NCBI GenBank assembly: GCA_937885815.1
Contig: CALABM010000066.1
Location: forward strand, 1-64,000
Length of the DNA stretch: 64,000 nucleotides
DNA from: an uncultured Verrucomicrobiales bacterium
GTDB taxonomy: Bacteria > Verrucomicrobiota > Verrucomicrobiia > Verrucomicrobiales > Akkermansiaceae
Reading direction: 5' to 3'
Positions 43,481 through 51,592 of this stretch are shown piece after piece (positions within the stretch are counted from its first letter, which is position 1; each line of letters begins with the position of its first letter). Under the pieces are notes generated by a model. The model was not told the origin of the DNA. It saw only the letters and a list, made by a program, of their open reading frames with translations, and did no database searches. Made by a program: the position numbers and the translations under genes.

Positions 43481-44284
43481 TCAGATATAAAGCTTCTCCA
43501 TATCATCAGGCACATGTATGGTGCCCTTGAAGTGTTCCGCGGCCTCAGCGGTGTAGGTACTGCGGCGAGAGGCGAGAGTCTTATCCTCAGTATGGTACAG
43601 CAGAAGATTCTTCACACCCAGCCCTGCGGCAAGACGCCCGGCATCAAGTGCGGTACTGTGGTGTTTCTCATAAGGCTTGAAGCGCTCGCGGTCAGCGTAC
43701 AAACAAAAAGCTTCACAAAGTAACCAGTCAGCCCCCTGAGCATAAACCTTGGCGCACTCGTTATATGGCTCATCACCTAAGCACGTCAGGCGACGTCCAT
43801 CCGGCAATTCAAGACTGAATCCATACTGCTTCGCCTTGGTGGAACCAATATCAAAAGCCTGAGCCTGCATACCGGCAGCACAGAACGCCTCACCATCAGC
43901 CAGCGGATGCAGCAGAATGTCTGCATGTAAATGCTTGCAAACCTTGCCCGGCAACGTGTGGCGGCAGATGAGTTCAAGTGTATTCAAGCCTTCGTCATGG
44001 CCGTACAGATGAAGTTCACCGGAATACTTACCGGCATTCATAGCCTGAGCAATCATACGCACCACCCAAACTACGCCAAAAATGTGGTCTGTATGCGTAT
44101 GCGTGAGGAAAATATCGTGAATATCAGAAAGCGGCACCGATGCTTGTTCCAGTCGAGCCAGAATACCATTTCCTCCACCGGCGTCCACAAGAAGCACTTG
44201 CTTTCCATTGCGGATGGTAAAACAGGTGTTGTAACATTGAGTCACAGCGGCGTTTCCAGTACCAAGCATCGTCAGTTCTATCAT
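43481..44284 (-). CDS. MBL-fold metallohydrolase (RNase Z-like)
   Basis: 267 residues from ATG 44284. Zinc motif THTHTDHIFG near 60-69 (HxHxDH), with further ligands in CLGDEPYNE near 169 (Asp) and LLLYHTEDK near 234 (His). The opening IELTMLGTGNAA with LLVDAGGGNG is typical of the RNase Z/arylsulfatase branch. It is shorter than bacterial RNase Z (about 305 residues), and the exosite arm is not obvious, so tRNA 3' processing is uncertain. A longer frame to 44326 would overlap the promoter. Confidence 0.85.
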   Translation of the reverse strand: MIELTMLGTGNAAVTQCYNTCFTIRNGKQVLLVDAGGGNGILARLEQASVPLSDIHDIFLTHTHTDHIFGVVWVVRMIAQAMNAGKYSGELHLYGHDEGLNTLELICRHTLPGKVCKHLHADILLHPLADGEAFCAAGMQAQAFDIGSTKAKQYGFSLELPDGRRLTCLGDEPYNECAKVYAQGADWLLCEAFCLYADRERFKPYEKHHSTALDAGRLAAGLGVKNLLLYHTEDKTLASRRSTYTAEAAEHFKGTIHVPDDMEKLYI

Positions 44285-44291
44285 GGGGCTC

Positions 44292-44320
44292 AGTATAACA
44301 CCTGTGCGCATGGGAGGCAA
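44292..44320 (-). promoter_or_regulatory. Leaderless-type promoter of the MBL hydrolase gene
   Basis: Minus strand: TTGCCT (44320-44315), 17 bp spacer, TATACT (44297-44292), then 7 nt to the ATG at 44284. Confidence 0.65.
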
Positions 44321-44345
44321 GTACATAACACGTTAGCGAGATAGA

Positions 44346-44374
44346 TTGCAGCACTCCACAAGTGAGAATAAAAT
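44346..44374 (+). promoter_or_regulatory. Leaderless-type promoter of the MFS gene
   Basis: TTGCAG (44346-44351), 17 bp spacer, TAAAAT (44369-44374), then 6 nt to ATG 44381. Confidence 0.6.
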
Positions 44375-44380
44375 GCCCTC

Positions 44381-45553
44381 ATGGGGCATACACAAAGAAT
44401 TCACTTCATTATCATCTTTCTGCTGGTGAGCTTTAACCTTCGGATGAGTTTCTCCGCGGCAGACCCGCTGTTGGTATTTCTGATGAGAGATTTAGGGCTG
44501 AGCATCAGCGGCAGCGGACTGTTCGGACTTCTGCCCATCATCGCTCTGGGTGTGGCAGCGCCACTCGGGGCGAACCTGACGGCACATATCAGGCCGCGAA
44601 TGCTTATCATCTACTCTCTTCTTCTGGCGCTTATAGGGGTAGTATGGCGAAGCTACGGAGGAATACCGGGGCTGTACGGCGGCACGATTATTATCGGGCT
44701 CGGGCTGGGAATTACCGGCTCTGTTATTCTCGGTATCGTGAAACAAGAATTCGCCTCTGACGCCGCACAAATTATGGGTGCCTACACGGCCTGTGTAAGC
44801 CTCGGCACAGCCGTGGGCTCAGGCGCCTCTGACCCGATAGCGCTTGCGCTCGGCGGCTGGCAGCAGGGATTACTGTTCTGGGGACTACCGCTACTGGTGG
44901 CCACACTGCTGTGGGCAGAGCTTATCATGTTCACCCCGGAACAAAAGAAGGAAGAACGCACGATACATGCGCCCATGCGTCCCCTTTTTCGGCAGAAAAA
45001 AGCATGGTTCGTCAGCCTGTTCTACCTCTGCCGAGTAGCGGGTGCTTGGCTACTGATTGTATGGATGGCCACGCTGATGAGACGGCGCGGGCTTCCGCTC
45101 GTTGAAGCGGGGCTGGTACTTTCACTATCCACGGCATGTCAGATACCGGCCTCCCTTCTCAGCAGCCATATGGCAAAGTGGCTGGGTGGCCAAGGAAAGC
45201 TGATGAGCGTGGCCATCGCACTCTCCTGCATCAGCTGCTGGGGATTATTGCTCGGCCCCCTGCACCTCTGGCCCTTATTTTCCATTCTGCTGGGGCTCAG
45301 CTTAGGAAGCATCTTCGCACTGGGTATGGAGCTGATTATCATGAGCTCCGCAGATGAAGGCACCACTGTGGCGCTTTCCGGTATGGCGCAGGGACTAGGC
45401 TTCATCGGTGGTGGGCTTCTGGCTTGGGCAGCCAGTCCGGCCATGCAGACCACTAGGCCGGATATATGGATGGCAGTACTTTACACCTCCATTGCACTCA
45501 GCGGGCTATTCTTCGGGCTACGTTGCATCCGTCCGGGTATCTGCCGGGTGTAA
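44381..45553 (+). CDS. MFS transporter, CynX/NimT-like
   Basis: 390-residue major facilitator with about twelve hydrophobic segments. The opening region (NLRMSFSAADPLLVFLMRDLG near 19-40), GLLPIIALGVAAPLGANL near 47-64 and the GLGLGITGSVILGIVKQEF stretch near 105-123 fit the CynX/NimT branch, whose members move cyanate or nitroimidazoles in E. coli. The substrate here is unknown. No cyanase or other linked enzyme gene is present. It is convergent with lpxK, with 7 bp between the stops. Confidence 0.85.
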   Translation: MGHTQRIHFIIIFLLVSFNLRMSFSAADPLLVFLMRDLGLSISGSGLFGLLPIIALGVAAPLGANLTAHIRPRMLIIYSLLLALIGVVWRSYGGIPGLYGGTIIIGLGLGITGSVILGIVKQEFASDAAQIMGAYTACVSLGTAVGSGASDPIALALGGWQQGLLFWGLPLLVATLLWAELIMFTPEQKKEERTIHAPMRPLFRQKKAWFVSLFYLCRVAGAWLLIVWMATLMRRRGLPLVEAGLVLSLSTACQIPASLLSSHMAKWLGGQGKLMSVAIALSCISCWGLLLGPLHLWPLFSILLGLSLGSIFALGMELIIMSSADEGTTVALSGMAQGLGFIGGGLLAWAASPAMQTTRPDIWMAVLYTSIALSGLFFGLRCIRPGICRV

Positions 45554-45560
45554 GTGCTCA

Positions 45561-46760
45561 TCAGAGCACGTTATTACTCCACTGAGGTGTGGGCTGAGGC
45601 TCAGCAAGGCCGCAAATGCGGTCAATCATGCGGTCCCAGTATTCCTGTCCCTGTTCAATATCAATCTGAATACGCAGGAAGTAAATGGGCACCTCCATCT
45701 CACCGGGTTTCAGGAAACGCACGGCGTCCTTCTCCGTGGTAACGATGATATCCATAGCGCGGTCAGCACAGCGCTCTACGAAGGTTTCCAAATCCGCCTG
45801 GTCGAACCAGTAATGGTCCGGATAGCGGCGGCGGATTTCCACATGCGCGCCCAAATCTTCCACGAGCCCTTCAAAGCTTTCCGGGCGTGCAATACCGCTC
45901 ATACAGGCCACGTATTTACCCTTCAGGAAACTCAGCGGCTGACGCTCGCCGGTAAAGATATTCTCAAGATAGGAGGGGCCGTGATTCGTCACAATGATAT
46001 CCGCAGTCTTGTTATACTTGCGAATAGTGGTGATGAGCTCACCCTGCGGCTTGCCGCCACTCTTCGTGAGAATGATGTAACTCGCACGGGCCAGACTGGA
46101 ACGAGGTTCGCGCATCGTTCCTCGGGGCAGCAGCGAACCGGTACCAAAGGGGAAACCGCAATCCACCAGCACGATATCAATCTCATGCTTGAGCTTCAGA
46201 TACTGCATGCCGTCATCCAGAATAAGGGTATTTCTTCCCAGCTGCTCAATGGCAAAAATGCCGGACTTCACGCGGTCTTTATCCACCAGCACAGCTACGC
46301 CATCCAGATTTCGGGCCAGCATGAAGGGCTCATCGCCTGCGTAAAGGGGGCCAAGATAACGAGTCACACCATCACTGGCAATCTTAGGCAGGTGCGTCAC
46401 GGGCTTACCATTGCTGTCAAACCACTCCTGTGGTTCATCAAGTGGCTCACTCTTATAGCCTCGCGTCAGAATGGCACATTTACGACCACGCTCTGCAAGA
46501 GTGCGGGAAAGCAACTCCACCACGGGAGTTTTACCGGTACCGCCGGCCGTGATATTACCCACGCTCACCACAAACGTGCCCAGATATCGCACGGTCTTCA
46601 GGCGGCGGCGGAATAAAAACAGGCGCGTCTTTATCAGTATGTAAAAGAAGAAGCTCGCAAATCGCAGCGCACACTTCATCAACCACGCACGAAAACCATG
46701 CGCCCGCCCGAACACCACTTCGGTGCCCCATTCAGCGAACTCATCCATGCGTGACTTCAT
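45561..46760 (-). CDS. lpxK: Tetraacyldisaccharide 4'-kinase (lipid A synthesis)
   Basis: Adds the 4'-phosphate to the lipid A precursor at the inner membrane. 399 residues from ATG 46760, longer than E. coli LpxK (328). Marks: [20 protein letters not shown] near 66-85 (P-loop), [10 protein letters not shown] near 98, [22 protein letters not shown] near 126, [21 protein letters not shown] near 181 and [10 protein letters not shown] near 345. A membrane-anchoring hydrophobic helix lies near 29-46. An upstream TTG start at 46796 would be the -35 hexamer itself. ATG 46748 is a second possible start. It supports a Gram-negative envelope with lipid A. Confidence 0.93.
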   Translation of the reverse strand: MKSRMDEFAEWGTEVVFGRAHGFRAWLMKCALRFASFFFYILIKTRLFLFRRRLKTVRYLGTFVVSVGNITAGGTGKTPVVELLSRTLAERGRKCAILTRGYKSEPLDEPQEWFDSNGKPVTHLPKIASDGVTRYLGPLYAGDEPFMLARNLDGVAVLVDKDRVKSGIFAIEQLGRNTLILDDGMQYLKLKHEIDIVLVDCGFPFGTGSLLPRGTMREPRSSLARASYIILTKSGGKPQGELITTIRKYNKTADIIVTNHGPSYLENIFTGERQPLSFLKGKYVACMSGIARPESFEGLVEDLGAHVEIRRRYPDHYWFDQADLETFVERCADRAMDIIVTTEKDAVRFLKPGEMEVPIYFLRIQIDIEQGQEYWDRMIDRICGLAEPQPTPQWSNNVL

Positions 46761-46767
46761 ACCGAGT

Positions 46768-46796
46768 ATTCTACTCCTCTCAGCCTCACATGTCAA
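46768..46796 (-). promoter_or_regulatory. Near-consensus leaderless-type promoter of lpxK
   Basis: Minus strand: perfect TTGACA (46796-46791), 17 bp spacer, TAGAAT (46773-46768), then 7 nt to ATG 46760 (19 nt to ATG 46748). Confidence 0.75.
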
Positions 46797-46823
46797 CAGA
46801 GAAGATACGGAAAAATTAAATAT

Positions 46824-47903
46824 TTACAAAGACAGGCAGGCGAGCAGTCGCTGCACACGCGGGCCTGGAAGATACCCCAGCTCCATTCCGCGCATGACAT
46901 AAGCAAAGGACAAGCCATCTTCAGGGCGGCAGAAGGCAAAGGAACCGCCGGCGCCTGCATGCCCAAAACCACCACCGGGGAAATAGGCAGAAGGTTCACA
47001 CATTGCGCCGCAAGTAAAGGAAGTGTGCTCTAGCAGAGTACAATCCATACCACAGCTGAGCGGCGTGCTCATCCACTCTGCCACATCAGAGGCAAAAGGA
47101 GAGACCGGTAGCAACCCAAGCAGCGCTTGATAAAAAGCGGCCAGTCCACGCGCTGTAGCCACACCGCCCTTCGCGGGAGAGCCACACTGCCAAGCGGCAG
47201 GAGTGGACATTTCACGCGGCGAGTTCAGCCCAACGATGCTATGGAAAGCCCGGTGTACTGGACTTACTTCATCAAAATATTCACGATAAAACGGCGTGCG
47301 AGGCATAGCGCCATTCATGCGGGGGGCGCGAAGTTGAGCAACTCGGCTGTACAGTTCCTCCGGGAAATGGCCAATGTAAAACTCCAGCCCCAAGGAAGCA
47401 CGCACGTTCTTTTCCCAGTAATCGCTGACGCGCATACCGGTAAGCTCCAGCATCAGGATATCCACCAGAGGGCCAAAAGTCTGCGGGTGGTAGCCGTGTT
47501 GCGGAGGCGTCCACAAGGGGCGGCTTTGTTCAATGGCCTGACGACAGGCGTCCAAATCATTTATAGGAGCCGGCACTGTCAGCGCGGCCAGACCACTCTG
47601 ATGGGAAAGCAGCTGGCCTACAGTAAGGTACGGCAAAGGAAAACGCGGCCACAAATCGCCAACCTCCAGTTCAGGCCCACGGCAGCAGTCATGCAGAGCT
47701 TGCAGAAGGCAAGCAGCGGCGGCAGGCTTTGTAGCAGAATATATAGGAACGAATGTTCCGTCATCCCACGGCGAACCATGGCCTGTATCACCCCCGCAAA
47801 TGGTGATTAGCTCCTGCCCATCCTGCCACACGGAAACAGAGCCCCCCTGCTCACATCCATCAGCAAGATTCTGCTGGAAGGCCGTCTGCAGGCGGGAAAT
47901 CAT
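46824..47903 (-). CDS. Serine hydrolase, class C beta-lactamase/esterase family
   Basis: 359 residues. The nucleophile motif S-x-x-K is seen as YSATKPAAAACLLQAL near 56-71. The Tyr motif is probably YHP (HGYHPQTFG near 138), and the third motif is HAGAGGSFAF near 322. VGQLLSHQSGLAAL near 95 is typical of the EstB/beta-lactamase superfamily. There is no signal peptide, so a cytoplasmic esterase or peptidase-like role is more likely than antibiotic resistance. It begins in the trmO stop (ATGA) and ends 27 bp before the lpxK promoter. Confidence 0.85.
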   Translation of the reverse strand: MISRLQTAFQQNLADGCEQGGSVSVWQDGQELITICGGDTGHGSPWDDGTFVPIYSATKPAAAACLLQALHDCCRGPELEVGDLWPRFPLPYLTVGQLLSHQSGLAALTVPAPINDLDACRQAIEQSRPLWTPPQHGYHPQTFGPLVDILMLELTGMRVSDYWEKNVRASLGLEFYIGHFPEELYSRVAQLRAPRMNGAMPRTPFYREYFDEVSPVHRAFHSIVGLNSPREMSTPAAWQCGSPAKGGVATARGLAAFYQALLGLLPVSPFASDVAEWMSTPLSCGMDCTLLEHTSFTCGAMCEPSAYFPGGGFGHAGAGGSFAFCRPEDGLSFAYVMRGMELGYLPGPRVQRLLACLSL

Positions 47904-48565
47904 GGCTTATAAGGGCGGATGGCAACGACATGAGCCACCCCATCACACACACGGAAGCTCACCTCGAAAGGTTTGAGAATCACATGATACTCCCGTTCCG
48001 GATCCTGCTGGTAGGCCGGTCGGGGATCCTGAGCCAGCACCTCCATCATGGCCGTCACCCATTCACCAACGGCGGCTTTAGGCAAGGCGCAATCAATCTG
48101 CACCTCCAGCATGTGGCGAGGAGTGGCAGCGGTAAAACCGCCTAAAGCATCGGGGATGCTGTCGGAATAAGGAATATACGGCTTCACGTCGTAAATGGGC
48201 GTGCCGTCCACCATATCAGCGCCGGATACGCGCAGCACAGGCCCATCCTCCACCGAAACAAGGCGAACCACAGAAAGCCCAAGCCCGTTCGGGCGGAAAG
48301 GCGACCGCGTAGCAAAAACACCCATGCGAGTATTCCCGCCCAGCCGCGGGGGGCGCACCGTAGGATGCCAACCGGCACCCTCATTACAATGAAAGCCCCA
48401 TATTACCCATAAATGGCTGAAGGCTTCAATACCTCGCACACATTCAGGATTTCTGAATGCGGGCTCAAAAACAATTTCCGAGATAACGTGAGGCGCAAGA
48501 TTGCTCTGGCGGGGGACGCCAAATTTATCCGCAAAGGGAGAGCGTATATACGCCACTGGTTCCAT
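47900..48565 (-). CDS. trmO: tRNA t6A37 N6-methyltransferase TrmO
   Basis: SAM-dependent methylation of t6A37 in tRNA. 221 residues. Marks of the TsaA/TrmO beta-barrel: PVAYIRSPFADKFGVPRQ near 3-20, FSHLWVIWGFH near 50, the hallmark VRPPRLGGNTRMGVFATRSPFRPN near 70-93, IGLS-like NGLGLSVVRL, and DGTPIYDVKPYIPYSDSIP near 122-140. ATG 48565 lies one base after the rppH stop. A GTG at 48586 would overlap that gene. It forms a unit with rppH upstream and the serine hydrolase downstream. Confidence 0.92.
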   Translation of the reverse strand: MEPVAYIRSPFADKFGVPRQSNLAPHVISEIVFEPAFRNPECVRGIEAFSHLWVIWGFHCNEGAGWHPTVRPPRLGGNTRMGVFATRSPFRPNGLGLSVVRLVSVEDGPVLRVSGADMVDGTPIYDVKPYIPYSDSIPDALGGFTAATPRHMLEVQIDCALPKAAVGEWVTAMMEVLAQDPRPAYQQDPEREYHVILKPFEVSFRVCDGVAHVVAIRPYKP

Positions 48566-48566
48566 C

Positions 48567-49037
48567 TCAGACACCGAAGAAATCACGCATCACCTGCTCA
48601 TAAACGCCGCGCTTAAAGTCCGGCAGAGCGCCGAAGTCAAAATCAGCGGGCTGCACCCACTTGTAATCACGGAACTCCTTGTTATCCAACCAAGGTTCCG
48701 CCTCGTCGCTATGCATGAGACAAAGGAAATAATACTGCTCCTGACCGGCATAGGGAATACCGCGCTTGCGCAGAACGCGCTCACGCTCTGCAGGCGGATA
48801 ATCATAGCGGTACGGGCCATGCTGAGCAATAACCTCGTATTCATTCGGACGGAAACCGGTTTCTTCCATCCCTTCGCGGCAAGCTGCGCTGAGCGGAGAC
48901 TCCCCCTTCTTGATTCCCCCTTGGGGGAACTGCCATGCGCCGAGAGGTTTCACGCGTTCGCACACAAGCACAGTACCATCATGACGCTGATAGATGATGG
49001 CGGCATTCGGCCGATAAAGTTCCGTTGTATGAGGCAT
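48567..49037 (-). CDS. rppH: Nudix hydrolase, RNA pyrophosphohydrolase / dinucleoside polyphosphate hydrolase type
   Basis: 156 residues from ATG 49037. A complete Nudix box is present (GGIKKGESPLSAACREGMEE and following TGF, about residues 34-56). YRPNAAIIYQR near 8 and AWQFPQGGI near 28 are typical of RppH, which removes pyrophosphate from mRNA 5' ends. Activity on Ap4A cannot be excluded. An upstream frame from 49088 overlaps the promoter. It is first in a rppH-trmO-hydrolase unit. Prophage remnants begin on the other side. Confidence 0.88.
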   Translation of the reverse strand: MPHTTELYRPNAAIIYQRHDGTVLVCERVKPLGAWQFPQGGIKKGESPLSAACREGMEETGFRPNEYEVIAQHGPYRYDYPPAERERVLRKRGIPYAGQEQYYFLCLMHSDEAEPWLDNKEFRDYKWVQPADFDFGALPDFKRGVYEQVMRDFFGV

Positions 49038-49059
49038 AAGGACTAATGGTCGTGAGGGC

Positions 49060-49088
49060 AGTATAGCACGGCCATGTCTGTTTGGCAA
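49060..49088 (-). promoter_or_regulatory. Promoter of the rppH operon
   Basis: Minus strand: TTGCCA (49088-49083), 17 bp spacer, TATACT (49065-49060), 22 nt before the rppH ATG. The remainder, up to about 49213, holds nothing recognised. Confidence 0.65.
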
Positions 49089-49234
49089 GCATGGAACATT
49101 CCCTTACGCACACTTTTGAGCAAAGGCATGAGTGGTGAGAAAGGATAAAAAAGGAGCATATAGACTGAACATCTGTCTTTTATATATCCCGATGCCGTGT
49201 GAGGTGTATTTGAGAGCATGGGGAGGCTCCGAGT

Positions 49235-49627
49235 GTGGATTACATCAGGCAAGCGCCCATGAACAAGCGGACGGCGGATGAGATAAAGGCGCAGATACAG
49301 GCGATGCCGCAGGGTGTGGCAGAAAAACAGCTTAAGGGGCAGGATTTGAGTGCCACACGGCACGCAGTATCGCCCATGCGAGTGCAGCATGCGTTGAAAG
49401 AGCACCCTTATCTTAAAAAGGAAGATTTACAGTTGTGCCCTGACATTCGGGAGAATTGGGATTCTCTGAAAGTGGAACCCAGAACGAAACAGGAAGGAGT
49501 GCGAGAGGAATACAAGAAGAAGTACGGAGAGGAGACCTATATTTTAGTGGAGCAGCCCAAGCCATCGCGTGATGGGGATATCAGTTTCTTCAAATCAGAG
49601 TACATTCAAGGCAAACAAAACCAATAA
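49235..49627 (+). CDS. Barnase/EndoU/ColicinE5/RelE-like phage nuclease fragment (PBECR type), cassette 1
   Basis: 130 residues from GTG 49235 (ATG 49259 is the more usual start codon). The frame is open from 49214 without an earlier start, so this may be the C-terminal piece of a larger head protein. The segment AVSPMRVQHALKEH near 45, then LKKEDLQLCPDI near 60 and ETYILVEQ near 101, fits the phage nuclease family in which a conserved SP-x-x-V-x-H-A-x-K-x-H helix precedes a small beta-sheet. The assignment is by pattern only. No Shine-Dalgarno sequence. The stop runs into AAAAAAGG and a structured spacer. Confidence 0.5.
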   Translation: MDYIRQAPMNKRTADEIKAQIQAMPQGVAEKQLKGQDLSATRHAVSPMRVQHALKEHPYLKKEDLQLCPDIRENWDSLKVEPRTKQEGVREEYKKKYGEETYILVEQPKPSRDGDISFFKSEYIQGKQNQ

Positions 49628-49632
49628 AAAAG

Positions 49633-49694
49633 GTGAGGGTATACGGTCCTTCTACCGTAATGCAAGCTTGCTTCGAAAAGCTACTCACCCTCAC
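49633..49694 (+). other. Structured spacer after cassette 1
   Basis: Outer stem 49633-49640 with 49687-49694 (8 bp, perfect) enclosing stem 49642-49647 with 49654-49659 and the palindrome GCAAGCTTGC at 49662-49671, a three-way-junction-like layout. It shares CTTCTACCG with the spacer after cassette 3. Confidence 0.45.
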
Positions 49695-49716
49695 GCCACT
49701 GATTCAACCATAGTAA

Positions 49717-50052
49717 CGAAAAAAGTCAACCACAAAAGCAAAAAAGAACCATGAATTTTACGATTTTAACAGCCGAAGAGGCGCAGGCCTTGCGATCGCA
49801 CTGCGAGGTGCTGATTTTGCGCGGACACGAGCTCTACACCGCATGCCGCACGTGTTGGTGTACGGAAAAGTAGAAGAACACCCGAACCCAAGTAAGCGAT
49901 TAATCCGTTATGGTTCGGAAATAGCGATTGTGAAGGAAGGTCAGCAAGGGCGGTGGATATTGGTGACATCCTACGATGTAAACAAAAACAGTCACCGGGA
50001 CGACCTCGGAATTTCCACAACCACGGAAGAAGAAAGGAAAGCGAGAAAATAA
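49717..50052 (+). pseudogene. Barnase-like phage nuclease fragment, cassette 2
   Basis: Frame open from 49717 to the stop at 50052, but the first ATG in it is at 49843. Another ATG (49751), just after the repeated leader, opens a different frame that stops after 40 codons, so the cassette looks frameshifted. The sequence around the ATG reads RALHRMPHVLVYGKVEEHP, followed by KRLIRYGSEIAIVKEGQQG and RWILVTSYDV, a beta-rich end like barnase/RelE nucleases of phage proteins. The tail is Lys/Arg/Glu-rich. It probably belonged to a longer protein. Confidence 0.45.
49721..49748 (+). repeat. Cassette leader repeat, copy 1
   Basis: 28 bp: A4 then GTCAACCACAAAAGC then A6 and GAA, ending 2 bp before ATG 49751. 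Identical to copy 2. Confidence 0.9.
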
Positions 50053-50056
50053 AAAA

Positions 50057-50077
50057 ACGCAGGTCAGGAACCTACGT
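50057..50077 (+). other. Hairpin after cassette 2
   Basis: ACGCAGGT (50057-50064) pairs with ACCTACGT (50070-50077), one mismatch. It follows an A7 run after the stop. The region from here to the next leader (about 50078-50194) has no recognised gene. Confidence 0.4.
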
Positions 50078-50194
50078 CTACAGGCAGATGCACAGGGTTG
50101 GGTCCCTCAGCTACTTATCCAGCCATCTGATTTCAATCTTGCCTAGTGAAAGGAAAGGTGCCGCCCGGACGCCCAAGATAACTCCGAAACGAAC

Positions 50195-50222
50195 AAAAGT
50201 CAACCACAAAAGCAAAAAAGAA
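50195..50222 (+). repeat. Cassette leader repeat, copy 2
   Basis: 28 bp identical to 49721-49748. It continues as GATGAAAAAGGCC, shared with copy 3, and the ATG at 50224 opens a small frame. Confidence 0.9.
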
Positions 50223-50223
50223 G

Positions 50224-50358
50224 ATGAAAAAGGCCTTCCGCACCGCTCGCTTCGCCCACCGCCGTGCCGCCGCACACAAGCAAGCACTCCAAGACTCCGA
50301 TAACACCAATTCCGCGCAAAGCGCGGGGAATCCTGAATTCGTAATTCGTCAATCGTAA
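50224..50358 (+). CDS. Short basic peptide at head of cassette 3
   Basis: 44 codons directly after leader copy 2. The product starts MKKAFRTARFAHRRAAAHKQ and is strongly basic. It stops in a stretch rich in TCGTAA-type repeats, with a perfect small hairpin at 50312-50326. The start MKKA is shared with the cassette-4 product. It is probably the remnant of the N-terminal part of a phage protein and may not be translated. Confidence 0.3.
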   Translation: MKKAFRTARFAHRRAAAHKQALQDSDNTNSAQSAGNPEFVIRQS

Positions 50359-50687
50359 ATCCCGCCGAGGCGGGCGAAGCTCCGCTCTCGGCAGATGAGC
50401 TCACGGCCCTCCGTGCCTTGGGCGCCGAGCTGAACCCCGCCCAAATCGCTGCAGATGCCGAATACATGACCTGCGAGATGCTCGCAGGGCTGCGTGAACC
50501 GGCCGAGGATGAAGACACCGAGGCGGAAGTGGTGGCCAATGGCTGCACGGTGAACAATGACCCCAAGCGCTGCCGCTGCGATTCCGGTATTAACCTTAAA
50601 AGTGGGTTTTCTCATCCTTCAATAGGAAAGACAGGCGATTGGCAGTCATTAGGGCTGGAAGATGTCGACAAAAATAAGCCCCGATGA
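50337..50687 (+). pseudogene. Phage protein fragment, cassette 3 middle part
   Basis: Open frame from 50337 without an ATG (TTG at 50418 is the first possible start). It reads GEAPLSADELTALRALGAE, then NPAQIAADAEYMTCEMLAGL, then an acidic, cysteine-containing tail and SGFSHPSIGKTGDWQSLG before the stop at 50687. It has the helical composition of a phage structural protein but was not identified. It overlaps the next nuclease frame by 26 bp. A GC-rich hairpin (50361-50374) lies at its start. Confidence 0.4.
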
Positions 50688-51078
50688 CCCGTCAAAAACT
50701 GCGGATGGACAGGAAAAAGCGGTACGGCGTATGCTTAAGCAATCCCGTGTAGTGGTTTCGGCGGACAATAAGCAAGTTATATTCGGCCCGACTCTTTTAA
50801 ATCATTGGGTTGAAAAAGGCAAAACCGAAGAGGATAAGCAAGGACGACTTAGGCATATCAGGGAAGCGGTGAGAGCAATTTCCGCACCTCATGAGATATG
50901 GGAACAAGCCAATGGGCAGCGCACCTATTTCAGAGTATACAAAGACGGTAAAGGGGCTTTTTACATGGCTGGTTTCGTTGTCGGCTCCTCTGGTGATGTA
51001 AGAAGTTTAGTTTTTACCAGAAAAAAGGGAACAGCTCGCAGTCAGAGAAAAGGGACGCTTCGCTACAAAAGACAGTAA
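50662..51078 (+). CDS. PBECR2-like phage nuclease domain, cassette 3
   Basis: 138 residues, the best preserved nuclease of the array. VIFGPTLLNHWVEKGKTEED near 35-54, then GRLRHIREAVRAISAPHEIWEQ near 57-78, RTYFRVYKDGKGAFYMAGFV near 82-101 and SLVFTRKKG near 110. This follows the pattern of the nuclease domain at the C-terminus of SPP1 gp7/Mu gpF-like head proteins, where FGPxLLxHWxxKG opens the domain. Short, basic and Lys/Arg-rich at the end. ATG 50662 is the first start. Activity and target (probably RNA) are inferred. Confidence 0.6.
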   Translation: MSTKISPDDPSKTADGQEKAVRRMLKQSRVVVSADNKQVIFGPTLLNHWVEKGKTEEDKQGRLRHIREAVRAISAPHEIWEQANGQRTYFRVYKDGKGAFYMAGFVVGSSGDVRSLVFTRKKGTARSQRKGTLRYKRQ

Positions 51079-51083
51079 AAAAA

Positions 51084-51113
51084 GGTCGGGCGTAGAGGCT
51101 TCTTCTACCGACC
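51084..51113 (+). other. Hairpin after cassette 3
   Basis: GGTCGG-gc-GTAGA (51084-51096) pairs with TCTACCGACC (51104-51113), with a 2-nt bulge. It directly follows the A-run after the stop and shares CTTCTACCG with the spacer at 49633-49694. Confidence 0.45.
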
Positions 51114-51181
51114 GATTCTCACAAGTTAACAGGAGAGCCCCCCAAGTAAGAACCTAGCACTTTTTAACCACACCACCACGC

Positions 51182-51210
51182 AAAAGTCAACCATAAAAGC
51201 AAAATAAGAA
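51182..51210 (+). repeat. Cassette leader repeat, copy 3 (diverged)
   Basis: A4 GTCAACCATAAAAGC A4 TAAGAA, nearly the same as the other two copies, then GATGAAAAAGGCC. The ATG at 51212 opens the cassette-4 frame. Confidence 0.85.
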
Positions 51211-51211
51211 G

Positions 51212-51592
51212 ATGAAAAAGGCCATTTGCACAATCGCCGCCGTGATAGCCGCCGAATCCTCAAATCGTACATCGCCTGCCTCGGCGAAGCTCCAACGGAG
51301 CGGAGACGGGTACCTCGTAAATCGCAAATCGAAAATGCAGCTCAATCGTGCGCTGTCTTTCAGCAAGGTGGAGCATTTTAAGACTATGCTGGATAAATTA
51401 CTTATTCCGCGGAAAGGAGAAAGAGACACCTGGTACAGTCCGCGCTCCGGGTATGTGGTGGACAGTTGGAACAACAATGAGCTGACGGTGCACCGCTTCG
51501 CCAATAAGCGCTACAGCATTATTCTACACATGAACAAGTACCACAGCCGCCGCCGAATTGATGGCTATATCGCTATTTACTCCCCCGCTTGA
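51212..51592 (+). CDS. Phage cassette 4 hypothetical protein
   Basis: 126 residues starting MKKAICTIAAVIAAESSN, which looks weakly like a signal peptide but probably reflects the repeated cassette head. The part to about residue 42 is encoded by repeat-like DNA (TCGTAAATC elements). The remainder, from MQLNRALSFSKVEHFKTMLD to ELTVHRFANKRYSIILHMNK and SRRRIDGYIAIYSPA, is basic with beta-strand character, like the ends of the other nuclease cassettes. No family could be assigned. Confidence 0.4.
   Translation: MKKAICTIAAVIAAESSNRTSPASAKLQRSGDGYLVNRKSKMQLNRALSFSKVEHFKTMLDKLLIPRKGERDTWYSPRSGYVVDSWNNNELTVHRFANKRYSIILHMNKYHSRRRIDGYIAIYSPA

Noticed and set aside
46824..47903. Beta-lactamase resistance gene
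   Set aside because: The SxxK superfamily motifs are present but there is no signal peptide and the Tyr motif is atypical; a housekeeping esterase/hydrolase is more plausible.
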